NCBI RefSeq assembly: GCF_900105765.1
Contig: NZ_FNTX01000001.1
Span: 2,204,387 to 2,268,386 of the forward strand
Reading direction: 5' to 3'
DNA: 64,000 nt
Source of the DNA: Ruania alba
GTDB lineage: Bacteria; Actinomycetota; Actinomycetes; Actinomycetales; Beutenbergiaceae
Made by a program: the position numbers and the translations under genes. The first letter of the stretch is position 1. Each line of letters opens with the position of its first letter. Under the pieces are notes generated by a model, which was not told the DNA's origin, ran no database searches, and saw only the letters and a program-made list of their open reading frames with translations. Positions 17,959 to 25,594 of the stretch are shown one piece after another.

Positions 17959-19470
17959 ATGGCCAACGCCCGCATCACCCTCGATCCCGCCTTCACCGTC
18001 GGCCCGGTGCGCCGGCGCACCTTCGGCTCCTTCGTGGAGCACCTCGGCCGCGCCGTCTACACCGGCATCCACGAACCGGACCATCCCACCGCCGACGCGG
18101 ACGGGTTCCGCCAGGACGTCATCGACCTCACCCGTGAGCTGGGCGTGTCCACCGTGCGCTACCCGGGCGGGAACTTCGTCTCCGGGTACCGCTGGGAGGA
18201 CGGCATCGGCCCGCTCGAGGACCGCCCGACTCGGCTCGACCTTGCCTGGCACTCCTCCGACCCGAACCACGTGGGCGTGGACGAGTTCCTGAAGTGGTCC
18301 AAGGCCTCCGGCACCGAGCCGATGATGGCCGTCAACCTCGGCACCCGCGGCGTGCAGGAGGCCCTGGACATCCTCGAGTACTGCAACGTGCCCGGTGGCA
18401 CCCACTTCTCCGACCTGCGCCGCAAGCACGGCGCCGAGGAGCCGTACCGGATCACGATGTGGTGCCTGGGCAACGAGATGGACGGCCCGTGGCAGATCGG
18501 GCACAAGACCGCCGAGGAGTACGGGCGCCTGGCCGCCGAGACCGCTCGCGCGATGCGGATGATCGACCCGGACATCGAGCTGGTTGCCTGCGGGTCCTCC
18601 AGCTCGTCAATGCCGACCTTCGGTGAGTGGGAACGGATCGTCCTCACCGAGACCTACGAGCACGTGGATTACATCTCGGCGCACGCCTACTACTACGAGG
18701 AGGACGGCGACCTGGCCTCCTTCCTGGCCTCCGCCGTCAACATGGACCACTTCATCGACTCGGTGGCCGCCACGGCGGACGCCGTGGGCGCGGCCCGCAA
18801 GCTCGCCAAGAAGATTCACATCTCCTTCGACGAGTGGAACGTCTGGTACCAGAAGCGCGCCGAGTCCCGCCCGCCGACCGGCGACGACTGGCCGGTGGCG
18901 CCGGTGCTGCTCGAGGACCACTACAACGTGGCCGACGCGGTGGTGGTGGGCAACCTGCTCATCTCGCTGCTGCGGCACACCGACCGGGTGCACGCCGCCT
19001 CGCAGGCGCAGCTGGTGAACGTGATCGCCCCGATGATGACCGAGCCGGGCGGCCGGGCCTGGAAGCAGACCATCTTCCACCCGTTCGCTCTCACCTCGGC
19101 CCACGCCAAGGGCGAGGTGCTGCAGCTGGCGATCGACGCTCCGGTGCACGAGACCGCGAAGTTCGGGGAGGTTGCCGCCCTGGACGCGGTCGCCACCCGC
19201 GACGCCGACACCGGGGAGGTCGCCGTCTTCGTGGTGAACCGCTCCACGACCGATGCACTCACCCTGGACGTGGACCTCTCCAGCCTGGGCGGGCTGCAGG
19301 TGGTCGAGGCGGTCACGCTGGCCAACCCGGACCACACCTGGCAGGCCAGTGCCGACGACGACTCCTCGGTGGCACCCGAGCCGAACGACTCCGCAGTCGT
19401 GACCGACGGGCAGCTGCGCGCCGAGCTGCCGCCGGTCTCCTGGTCGATGCTGCGCCTCGCCACGGCGTGA
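17959..19470 (+). CDS. Alpha-N-arabinofuranosidase, GH51
   Basis: 503-residue intracellular enzyme that removes terminal alpha-L-arabinofuranosyl groups. The N-terminal FGSFVEHLGRAVYTGIHEP and YPGGNFVSGYRWEDGIGP blocks are diagnostic. The acid/base is Glu173 in C-L-G-N-E-M-D-G-P-W and the nucleophile Glu292 in I-S-F-D-E-W-N-V-W. Length matches GH51. No signal peptide. A GGAG site precedes the ATG, and the gene shares the GH27 transcript under the LacI operator. Together they can trim arabinan or arabinogalactan fragments. Confidence 0.95.
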   Translation: MANARITLDPAFTVGPVRRRTFGSFVEHLGRAVYTGIHEPDHPTADADGFRQDVIDLTRELGVSTVRYPGGNFVSGYRWEDGIGPLEDRPTRLDLAWHSSDPNHVGVDEFLKWSKASGTEPMMAVNLGTRGVQEALDILEYCNVPGGTHFSDLRRKHGAEEPYRITMWCLGNEMDGPWQIGHKTAEEYGRLAAETARAMRMIDPDIELVACGSSSSSMPTFGEWERIVLTETYEHVDYISAHAYYYEEDGDLASFLASAVNMDHFIDSVAATADAVGAARKLAKKIHISFDEWNVWYQKRAESRPPTGDDWPVAPVLLEDHYNVADAVVVGNLLISLLRHTDRVHAASQAQLVNVIAPMMTEPGGRAWKQTIFHPFALTSAHAKGEVLQLAIDAPVHETAKFGEVAALDAVATRDADTGEVAVFVVNRSTTDALTLDVDLSSLGGLQVVEAVTLANPDHTWQASADDDSSVAPEPNDSAVVTDGQLRAELPPVSWSMLRLATA

Positions 19471-19482
19471 CGTGACGGGGGG

Positions 19483-20289
19483 TCAGACGCGGATGAGCAG
19501 TTCGCCGTGCACGACGGCGAACCAGGCGTCCTCGTCGGCCCCCCACTCGCGCCACGCGGTCGCGATCTCGGCGAGCTCGTCGGTGGTGCTGAACCCGCCG
19601 TCCAGGGCGTGCCGCGCGAAGGCGGACTTCTCCACCCGTTCGGCCCAGGTGTGCGACCACCACTGGCGATCGTCCTCGCCGGCGTAGCACCACACCCCGG
19701 CACTGGGGCTGGTGTCGGTGAATCCTGCCTTGTTGGCCCAGGCCACCAGCCGTCGTCCAGCATCGGCCTGCGCCCCGTGCGCCCGGGTCACCTGGTGGTA
19801 GAGCTCACGCCACCGGTCCAGCCCCGGCACCTCCGGGTACCAGCTCATCGCAGCGTAGTCGGCGTCCCGGACGGCGATCATCCCGCCGTGCCGGGTGACC
19901 CGGGCCATCTCTCGCAGCGCGGCCACCGGGTCGGAGAGGTGCTGCAGCACTTGGTGGGCGTGCACCACGTCGAACGCGCCCTTGGCGTAGGGCAGGTCGT
20001 AGACGTCGCCCTGCTCGAACTGCACGTTCTCCACACTGTGCGCCTCGGCGAGCTCGGAGGCTTTGAGCAGCACGTCCGTCGAGCGGTCCAGCCCCATCAC
20101 CCGACCGGGAAACACCTTCTGCGCCAGGCCCACCGTGATGGTCCCAGGGCCGCATCCGACGTCCAGCAGGTCGGTGTTCTCCTCCAGGAGTGGGAGGAGG
20201 TAGCCGGCCGAGTTCTCGGCCGTCCGCCAGCCATGCGAGGCGAGCACGCTCTCATGGTGCCCGTGCGTGTAGGTGTCGACGCGCTCCAT
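19483..20289 (-). CDS. Class I SAM-dependent methyltransferase
   Basis: 268-residue protein with a UbiE/COQ5-like methyltransferase core: motif I L-L-D-V-G-C-G-P-G-T near residues 41-50, the acidic strand end G-L-D-R-S, motif with E-Q-G-D-V-Y-D-L-P and F-D-V-V-H-A-H-Q-V-L-Q-H-L. The C-terminal ~80 residues include a W-rich segment. The acceptor is unknown. ATG 20289 lies six bases after a TACACT box, so it is probably leaderless. It is divergent from the DUF418-like gene and converges with the GH51 gene, 12 bases apart. Confidence 0.88.
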   Translation of the reverse strand: MERVDTYTHGHHESVLASHGWRTAENSAGYLLPLLEENTDLLDVGCGPGTITVGLAQKVFPGRVMGLDRSTDVLLKASELAEAHSVENVQFEQGDVYDLPYAKGAFDVVHAHQVLQHLSDPVAALREMARVTRHGGMIAVRDADYAAMSWYPEVPGLDRWRELYHQVTRAHGAQADAGRRLVAWANKAGFTDTSPSAGVWCYAGEDDRQWWSHTWAERVEKSAFARHALDGGFSTTDELAEIATAWREWGADEDAWFAVVHGELLIRV

Positions 20290-20295
20290 ATCGGG

Positions 20296-20301
20296 AGTGT
20301 A
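20296..20301 (-). promoter_or_regulatory. -10 box of methyltransferase gene (leaderless)
   Basis: TACACT on the minus strand, 6 bases before ATG 20289. Confidence 0.5.
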
Positions 20302-20344
20302 GTGCTCCCCATCACTGCTCGCCCGGGCAGGGGCGCGGGTTGGT

Positions 20345-20350
20345 TAGCCT
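20345..20350 (+). promoter_or_regulatory. -10 box of DUF418-like gene (leaderless)
   Basis: TAGCCT, 6 bases before GTG 20357. Confidence 0.5.
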
Positions 20351-20356
20351 GACCAG

Positions 20357-21550
20357 GTGACCGGAGCCAAGAAGCGCATCGTCGGGGTGGACACCGCCCG
20401 GGGCCTCGCCGTGCTGGGGATGTTCGTCGCCCACCTCGGGCTCGAGCAGCACGTCGGCATGCTCACGCCGACGGGGTGGTTCTTCGTCGCGGACGGGCGT
20501 CCCTCGGCCCTGTTCGCCATGCTGGCGGGCACCGGGCTCGCGTTCATGACCCGCCGCGCCTTCACCTCCGGCGACCCAGCCGAGTGGCGCCGGCAGCGGG
20601 TACGCATCCTGAAGCGCTCCGGCATCCTGTACGCGTTGGGCTGGATGCTGACCTTCCTGATGACCCCGGTGGCAGTGATCCTGCCGGCCTACGCGGTGAT
20701 GTTCGTGCTGGTGCTGCCGTTCCTGCGGCTGCGCATCCCAGCGCTGATCGCAGTGGCAGCTGCTGTGCTCGCTGTGGCGCCAATCCCGGTGCTCGCGGTC
20801 CGCCACGTCACCGGGGAAACCTCCGGATGGCGGGTGATGCCCGGCGTGGGCGAGCTGCTCACCGGCTACTACCCGGCGATCGCCTGGATCGCGTACCTGC
20901 TGGTGGGTCTGGCCGGCGGGCGGCTGGACCTGCGCAGGATCGGGGTGCAGGCGGGCATGATCGTGGTGGGAGCCGCGCTGGCCTTGCTCGGCTACTCGGC
21001 CGGCACCCTGCTCACCCAGGTGCTCGACCCCGCCGAGAGCTCGCTGACCGAGCTGTTGGTGAGCACGCAGCCGCACGCCCACTCCGGGCCGGAGATGCTC
21101 GGCAATGTCGGTGTCGCGATCGGCGTGCTCGGCCTGCTGCTGCTGCTCACCCAGCCGACCGTGCTGCGGGTGATCCTGACCCCGATCAGCGCCACCGGGG
21201 CGATGTCGCTGACCGTGTACAGCCTGCACATCGTCTACATCCGCATCCTCGGTGACGAGGCCGTGTGGTACCCACAGTCGAACTGGCCGCTGATCTGGCT
21301 GATCGTGGCCACCTTCACCTTCGCCACCCTCTGGCAGCTCACCCTCGGCAAGGGACCCTTCGAGCGGGCGATGAGCGCGATGATCCGCACCAGGGCCGAG
21401 CGCGGCGGCACGCCGGGCGGGCCACCGGTCCCACCTCCACCGAACCCCCAGCAGTTCTACCCCGCACCCCAGGCGCGTCCCGCACCGGCCGCCGCCCCGC
21501 CGGCTGCCACGGTCACGCCGCCCTACCCGCCTGCACCACCACCGTCATGA
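20357..21550 (+). CDS. DUF418/acyltransferase-like integral membrane protein
   Basis: 397-residue membrane protein that opens with R-I-V-G-V-D-T-A-R-G-L-A-V-L-G-M, the signature of the heparan-glucosaminide acetyltransferase-like/DUF418 group. About nine or ten hydrophobic helices follow up to residue ~345. The C-terminal ~50 residues are a Pro-rich, probably disordered tail (P-P-V-P-P-P-P-N-P). Members may move acyl groups across the membrane, but no substrate can be read here. Leaderless GTG start. ATGA overlap with the next gene. Confidence 0.8.
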   Translation: MTGAKKRIVGVDTARGLAVLGMFVAHLGLEQHVGMLTPTGWFFVADGRPSALFAMLAGTGLAFMTRRAFTSGDPAEWRRQRVRILKRSGILYALGWMLTFLMTPVAVILPAYAVMFVLVLPFLRLRIPALIAVAAAVLAVAPIPVLAVRHVTGETSGWRVMPGVGELLTGYYPAIAWIAYLLVGLAGGRLDLRRIGVQAGMIVVGAALALLGYSAGTLLTQVLDPAESSLTELLVSTQPHAHSGPEMLGNVGVAIGVLGLLLLLTQPTVLRVILTPISATGAMSLTVYSLHIVYIRILGDEAVWYPQSNWPLIWLIVATFTFATLWQLTLGKGPFERAMSAMIRTRAERGGTPGGPPVPPPPNPQQFYPAPQARPAPAAAPPAATVTPPYPPAPPPS

Positions 21551-22446
21551 CCGCTCCACCCGCCCTCCGACCTGTCCCGACTCTGCCGGCCGCGGTCTGG
21601 ACCGCGCGCGAGGCTGCACACGCCGAGCGGGCCGATGCCCTCACCCGCGCCCACCGGGAGCGTCGGGCTGAGCATCGCCGCCACCCGGTCGAGGACTTCC
21701 TGTACACCTACTACCCCACGAAGCCGGGGCAGTTGCGGGTGTGGCACCCGGGCGTATCAGTCGCCCTGGAAGGCGCGGCGGAGCACGCCCGACGGCGGTG
21801 GTACACCTCACGCAGGGACGGTTCGGTCACGCTGGACGTGCCGGGCTTCCTGGCCGACCGCGGCGACGCCGTCGGCTATATCCACCACCTGGTCCGGGCG
21901 ACCCGGGCCCGCCCGGCCCGGTTGAGCTGCTTCGGGCTGCACGAGTGGGCGATGGTGTACCGAGCGGAGCAGCAGGAGGTGCGCCACCCGGTGCCGTTGC
22001 GCCTCGGGGCCGAAGGTACGGATGAGGTGGTGCGCAGCCATCCGCTGCGGTGCACCCACTTCGACGCGTTCCGGTTCTTCACCGACGAGGCCGAACCGCG
22101 GAACGAGCTCCGGCTGACCCGCGCCGATCAGCCGGAGCTCGAGCAACCGGGCTGCCTCCATGCCGGAATGGATGTGTACAAGTGGGCGAGCAAGCTCGGG
22201 CCGGCGGTGCCCGGCGAGCTGCTGCTGGACGCGTTCGAGCTGGCCCGGGACATCCGTGAGCTGGACATGCGCGCCTCCCCCTACGACCTCACCGCGTGGG
22301 GGTACACCCCGGTGCCGATCGAGACGGCGGAGGGCAAGGCCACCTATGTGGCGGCACAGCGGGAGTTTGCCGAGCGGGCGAACAGTCTGCGGGACCGGCT
22401 GCTCGCCGTGACCGCAACGCTCACGGCCTGTATGCCGCCTGAGTAG
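21547..22446 (+). CDS. Actinobacterial protein of the family labelled 3-methyladenine DNA glycosylase
   Basis: 299-residue cytoplasmic protein. The conserved features are H-P-V-E-D-F-L-Y-T-Y-Y near residue 40, CFGLHEWAMVYR, the R-C-T-H-F-D-A-F-R-F-F segment, L-E-Q-P-G-C-L-H-A-G-M-D-V-Y-K-W and E-L-D-M-R-A-S-P-Y-D-L. This family carries a 3-methyladenine DNA glycosylase name in actinobacterial annotation, but I see neither a helix-hairpin-helix nor an AAG fold, so the name is unproven. The many conserved His, Asp and Cys residues suggest a metal-using enzyme. ATG 21547 overlaps the stop of the membrane protein; longer readings are not supported. Confidence 0.75.
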   Translation: MTAPPALRPVPTLPAAVWTAREAAHAERADALTRAHRERRAEHRRHPVEDFLYTYYPTKPGQLRVWHPGVSVALEGAAEHARRRWYTSRRDGSVTLDVPGFLADRGDAVGYIHHLVRATRARPARLSCFGLHEWAMVYRAEQQEVRHPVPLRLGAEGTDEVVRSHPLRCTHFDAFRFFTDEAEPRNELRLTRADQPELEQPGCLHAGMDVYKWASKLGPAVPGELLLDAFELARDIRELDMRASPYDLTAWGYTPVPIETAEGKATYVAAQREFAERANSLRDRLLAVTATLTACMPPE

Positions 22447-22480
22447 AGTGACGCCACGTCCAACGAGGGGGGGCCGATCG

Positions 22481-25400
22481 GTGCAGCGCGCATCCTGGGT
22501 GCGGCGACGCACGCGTGCTCAGGCACCGTTGGTCATCCTGCTGGCTGCCATGGCGGCACTGGTCACCGTCGCAATCGCCGGCACGCTGAGCTACCTCTCC
22601 CTCGCGTCGACCACGGCGGTCCGTACCGTGCTGGCCGACGCCCCGGCCGAGGCAGCGACCGTGGTGGTGCAGACCCGGGTCGCCGACGACCCCGCAGCAC
22701 AAGACCGTGCACTCCGCGAGATCGTGGCAGATCTGCTCCCCGGAGTCACCGTGCACGGGCGCCAGACCACTCCTGCCCTCGATCTGCAGGACGCCACGGC
22801 GCTCGACGGTGCCGCCGTGGTTCTCCTGCGCGATGCCGACGTCGAGGAGGCGGCCACCCTCGCGGACGGTGCGTGGCCGGCCGGCCCCGGTGAGGGGGCC
22901 CTGCACGCCGCCGCGGCCGAGGCGTTGGGCGTGGACGCCGGGGATCGGCTCACGATCGGCGACGACGGCCTGGACATTCAGATCACGGGGCTGTGGCGGC
23001 CCGACGACGCCACGGCACCGCGGTGGACGGGGAGCCCGCTCGCCGCCGAGGGGATGGATCCGTTCCAGCCGAGCACGGTCGGCCCTCTGCTGGTGACGAC
23101 GTGGGACGGTCTCGACCTGGCGCCCTTCGCCCGCTGGGTGATCGAACCACCGGCCGACCTCGCCCCGGCCGACCTGCCCGTCTGGGAGTCTGGACTGGCC
23201 GCGCTGCCCGAGGCAGTGGAAGCCGCGAACGTGCCGGTGCGCGGCCTGATCATCGAGGGCACGCTGGCCGAGACGGTCGCGAGCACCTCGGCAGGGCTGG
23301 CGTCGGTCCGCGCAGCCGCCGCGGTGCCGCTGGTGATCGTCGCTGTGGTGTCCCTGGTGGCCACGTGGCAGATCGCTCGCCTGCTCACCCTGCTCCGCGC
23401 CCGGGAGACCCGCATCCTCCTCTCCCGCGGCGCGTCCAGGCGTCAGTTCCGCCGGGCGGCGACCACCGAATCGGTCGCCCTGGCAGGCATCGGCGGGGTG
23501 GTGGGCGCCCTGGGAACCATCGCCCTCTCCGCCGGTCGACCTGGCGCCGCGCCGGCGCTGGTGGCGGTCGTCGCCGCGGGAGTGATCATCGTCCTGACGG
23601 CGGTGCTCACCAGCGTGCAGCTGCGCGCGGTTCCGCAGATCGCCACGGACGACACCGCTGCCGTCAGCGGTCGCCGTCGACCCGTGCTGGCTGGTAGTGC
23701 CGTCATCCTGCTTCTCGCCGCTGCCGCGTTCAGCACGTGGCGAATCACCCGGAACGGCTCTCCCCTGGTGCCGGGCACCGCACGGGTGGACCCGTTGGCG
23801 GTGAGTGCACCGGCACTGGTGCTGGTGGCGACGGCGCTGCTCGCCATCGCGCTGGCTGTTCCGTTCACCCGGTGGTGGGCCCGGAGCACCGCTCGCGGCC
23901 CTGGCTACTCGCCGGTGACGGAGGCCCGGCAGGTCTCTCGGCACCTGCCGGTCCTCGCCGTGCCCGTGGTTCTGGTGATGCTCGCGAGCGCCGTGAGCAC
24001 GCTGGCGTCGGCGTACGCGGGTACGGCGGAGTCGCTCCGCACGCTCTCCGCCGGGGTGGCCAACGGTGCGGACGTGCGCGTGCGTCTCGGTCCAGGCATC
24101 ACTGGTGAGCCGGCCGGGGTGCCGGACTACGTCGGGCTCGACGGGGTGGAACGCGGGACCGGGGTGGCCACACCGGGGGTTCGTGTGGACGGCTCGTCCG
24201 GGTCGGTCACCGCACTGCCGGCCGCAGAGACGGGTGTGATGTCCGCACCTGAGGCGATCGTGGATCCTGCCGCGGTCGCCGGGCTGCTGGCTCCCGATCA
24301 GCAGGTCCTCACCGGTCCGGAGATCGAGGCTGAGGCGATCGAGGCGGAGGTGTCGGTCGCCGCCGACTGGGCGGCTGCCCAGCCGACCTTTGCGCGCCCG
24401 CCCGGGCGCACGGTCACGATGGCGTTCGTCCTGTGGAACGGCGCCGAAGCGGTGACGGTGGCATCGGACCCGGTGAACGTGTCCTCGGAGCCCGGTGCTC
24501 CCCCGACCACGGCCGAGCTGACTGTTCCCCTGCCGGATGGTCCGTGGCAGCTCGTGGCGGTCGATGTGCAGCTCGACACCGGGTTCGAGGACACGCGCTA
24601 CGACGTCGAGGTCAGTACGCTTCACGCTGGGGCGACCGACCTCACCGAGGCTGTCGCCTCGTGGGACCCGCACACGGTTCCGATGCGCGCCGGCGGCTCC
24701 GAGCTCGATGCCGAGGCGACCCCGCTGCAGATCTCCGCCCAGGTCGGTCTCCTCTACAGCGGCAACTTCGTGATGGCGGGCACGGAGACGATTCGGTCGA
24801 TGCCACCGCCGCCTGCCACGCCCGAGGAGGGCATCCCTGCTCTGGTGACTCCGGCGTGGTCGGAGGTGGTGCTGCCTTCCGGGGCGGACGTGACGATCGC
24901 GGGAACACAACTGCGGATGCATGCGGCGGGCGAGATCGCCGTGATTCCCGGGGCGCAACTACAGCGCGGGGTGCTGGTGGACCTGGCCACCCTGCAAGCA
25001 GCGCTGCTCCGCCAGGGTGGTTCACCGGTGGCGGTCACCGAGATCTGGCTGGCCGCGCATGGTTCCGAGACCCCGGCGATCGCTGAGTCCGCCGCCGCGC
25101 TGGCCGGCCCACGTGCGGTCGTCACCACGGCGCAGACCGGCAGCATCGCGGACCCGGTGGCGGCGCCGGCTCGGGTGGTGTTCGTGCTGGCGGCGGTGGG
25201 GGCGCTGCTGCTCGCAGTGCCGGCCGTGGTGGCGGTGGCCGTGGCCCAGGCAGCAGCCCGGCGCGGTGAGGTGGTCGTGCTGCGCGCGGTCGGCGTGGGC
25301 TCGGCGCAGCAAGCAGCGTCCCGGCGGGCTGAGCTGCTGTGGCTGCAGCTGGGCGCCGTGGTCGCCGGGGTGGCTGCCGGGCTGGGGACGGCGCTGCTGA

Positions 25401-25594
25401 TGATGCCCGACCTCGTGCGGGCCGCCACCGGCCAGACCTCCTCGGCGATCCCGTTGCCGCTGAGTCTGCACGTCACGACCGCCGCCGTCCTCCTCGCGGT
25501 GATCATCGCGGTCGTGGTGGGGGTGGCCCTCTGGTACGGCCGCCGCGTGCGTGCTCAGGTGCTCGATACCACCTGGCGGGAGGAGGTGCGGTGA
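22481..25594 (+). CDS. FtsX-like ABC transporter permease, large (1)
   Basis: 1,037-residue membrane protein of the MacB/FtsX type. I start it at GTG 22481, seven bases after GAGGGGGGG. An N-terminal membrane helix (about 15-40) is followed by a long extracytoplasmic domain (about 45-265). Then come a helix group (about 280-480) with the A-R-E-T-R-I-L-L-S-R-G-A-S cytoplasmic loop, a second large external domain, and a C-terminal helix group ending with W-Y-G-R-R-V. It overlaps the next permease start (GTGA), so the two should pair in one complex. Confidence 0.87.
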   Translation: MQRASWVRRRTRAQAPLVILLAAMAALVTVAIAGTLSYLSLASTTAVRTVLADAPAEAATVVVQTRVADDPAAQDRALREIVADLLPGVTVHGRQTTPALDLQDATALDGAAVVLLRDADVEEAATLADGAWPAGPGEGALHAAAAEALGVDAGDRLTIGDDGLDIQITGLWRPDDATAPRWTGSPLAAEGMDPFQPSTVGPLLVTTWDGLDLAPFARWVIEPPADLAPADLPVWESGLAALPEAVEAANVPVRGLIIEGTLAETVASTSAGLASVRAAAAVPLVIVAVVSLVATWQIARLLTLLRARETRILLSRGASRRQFRRAATTESVALAGIGGVVGALGTIALSAGRPGAAPALVAVVAAGVIIVLTAVLTSVQLRAVPQIATDDTAAVSGRRRPVLAGSAVILLLAAAAFSTWRITRNGSPLVPGTARVDPLAVSAPALVLVATALLAIALAVPFTRWWARSTARGPGYSPVTEARQVSRHLPVLAVPVVLVMLASAVSTLASAYAGTAESLRTLSAGVANGADVRVRLGPGITGEPAGVPDYVGLDGVERGTGVATPGVRVDGSSGSVTALPAAETGVMSAPEAIVDPAAVAGLLAPDQQVLTGPEIEAEAIEAEVSVAADWAAAQPTFARPPGRTVTMAFVLWNGAEAVTVASDPVNVSSEPGAPPTTAELTVPLPDGPWQLVAVDVQLDTGFEDTRYDVEVSTLHAGATDLTEAVASWDPHTVPMRAGGSELDAEATPLQISAQVGLLYSGNFVMAGTETIRSMPPPPATPEEGIPALVTPAWSEVVLPSGADVTIAGTQLRMHAAGEIAVIPGAQLQRGVLVDLATLQAALLRQGGSPVAVTEIWLAAHGSETPAIAESAAALAGPRAVVTTAQTGSIADPVAAPARVVFVLAAVGALLLAVPAVVAVAVAQAAARRGEVVVLRAVGVGSAQQAASRRAELLWLQLGAVVAGVAAGLGTALLMMPDLVRAATGQTSSAIPLPLSLHVTTAAVLLAVIIAVVVGVALWYGRRVRAQVLDTTWREEVR

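Noticed and set aside
22421-24958. 845-codon minus-strand open frame over the first FtsX permease
   Set aside because: Composition-driven shadow (Arg/Gly/His-rich) of a coherent membrane protein on the plus strand.
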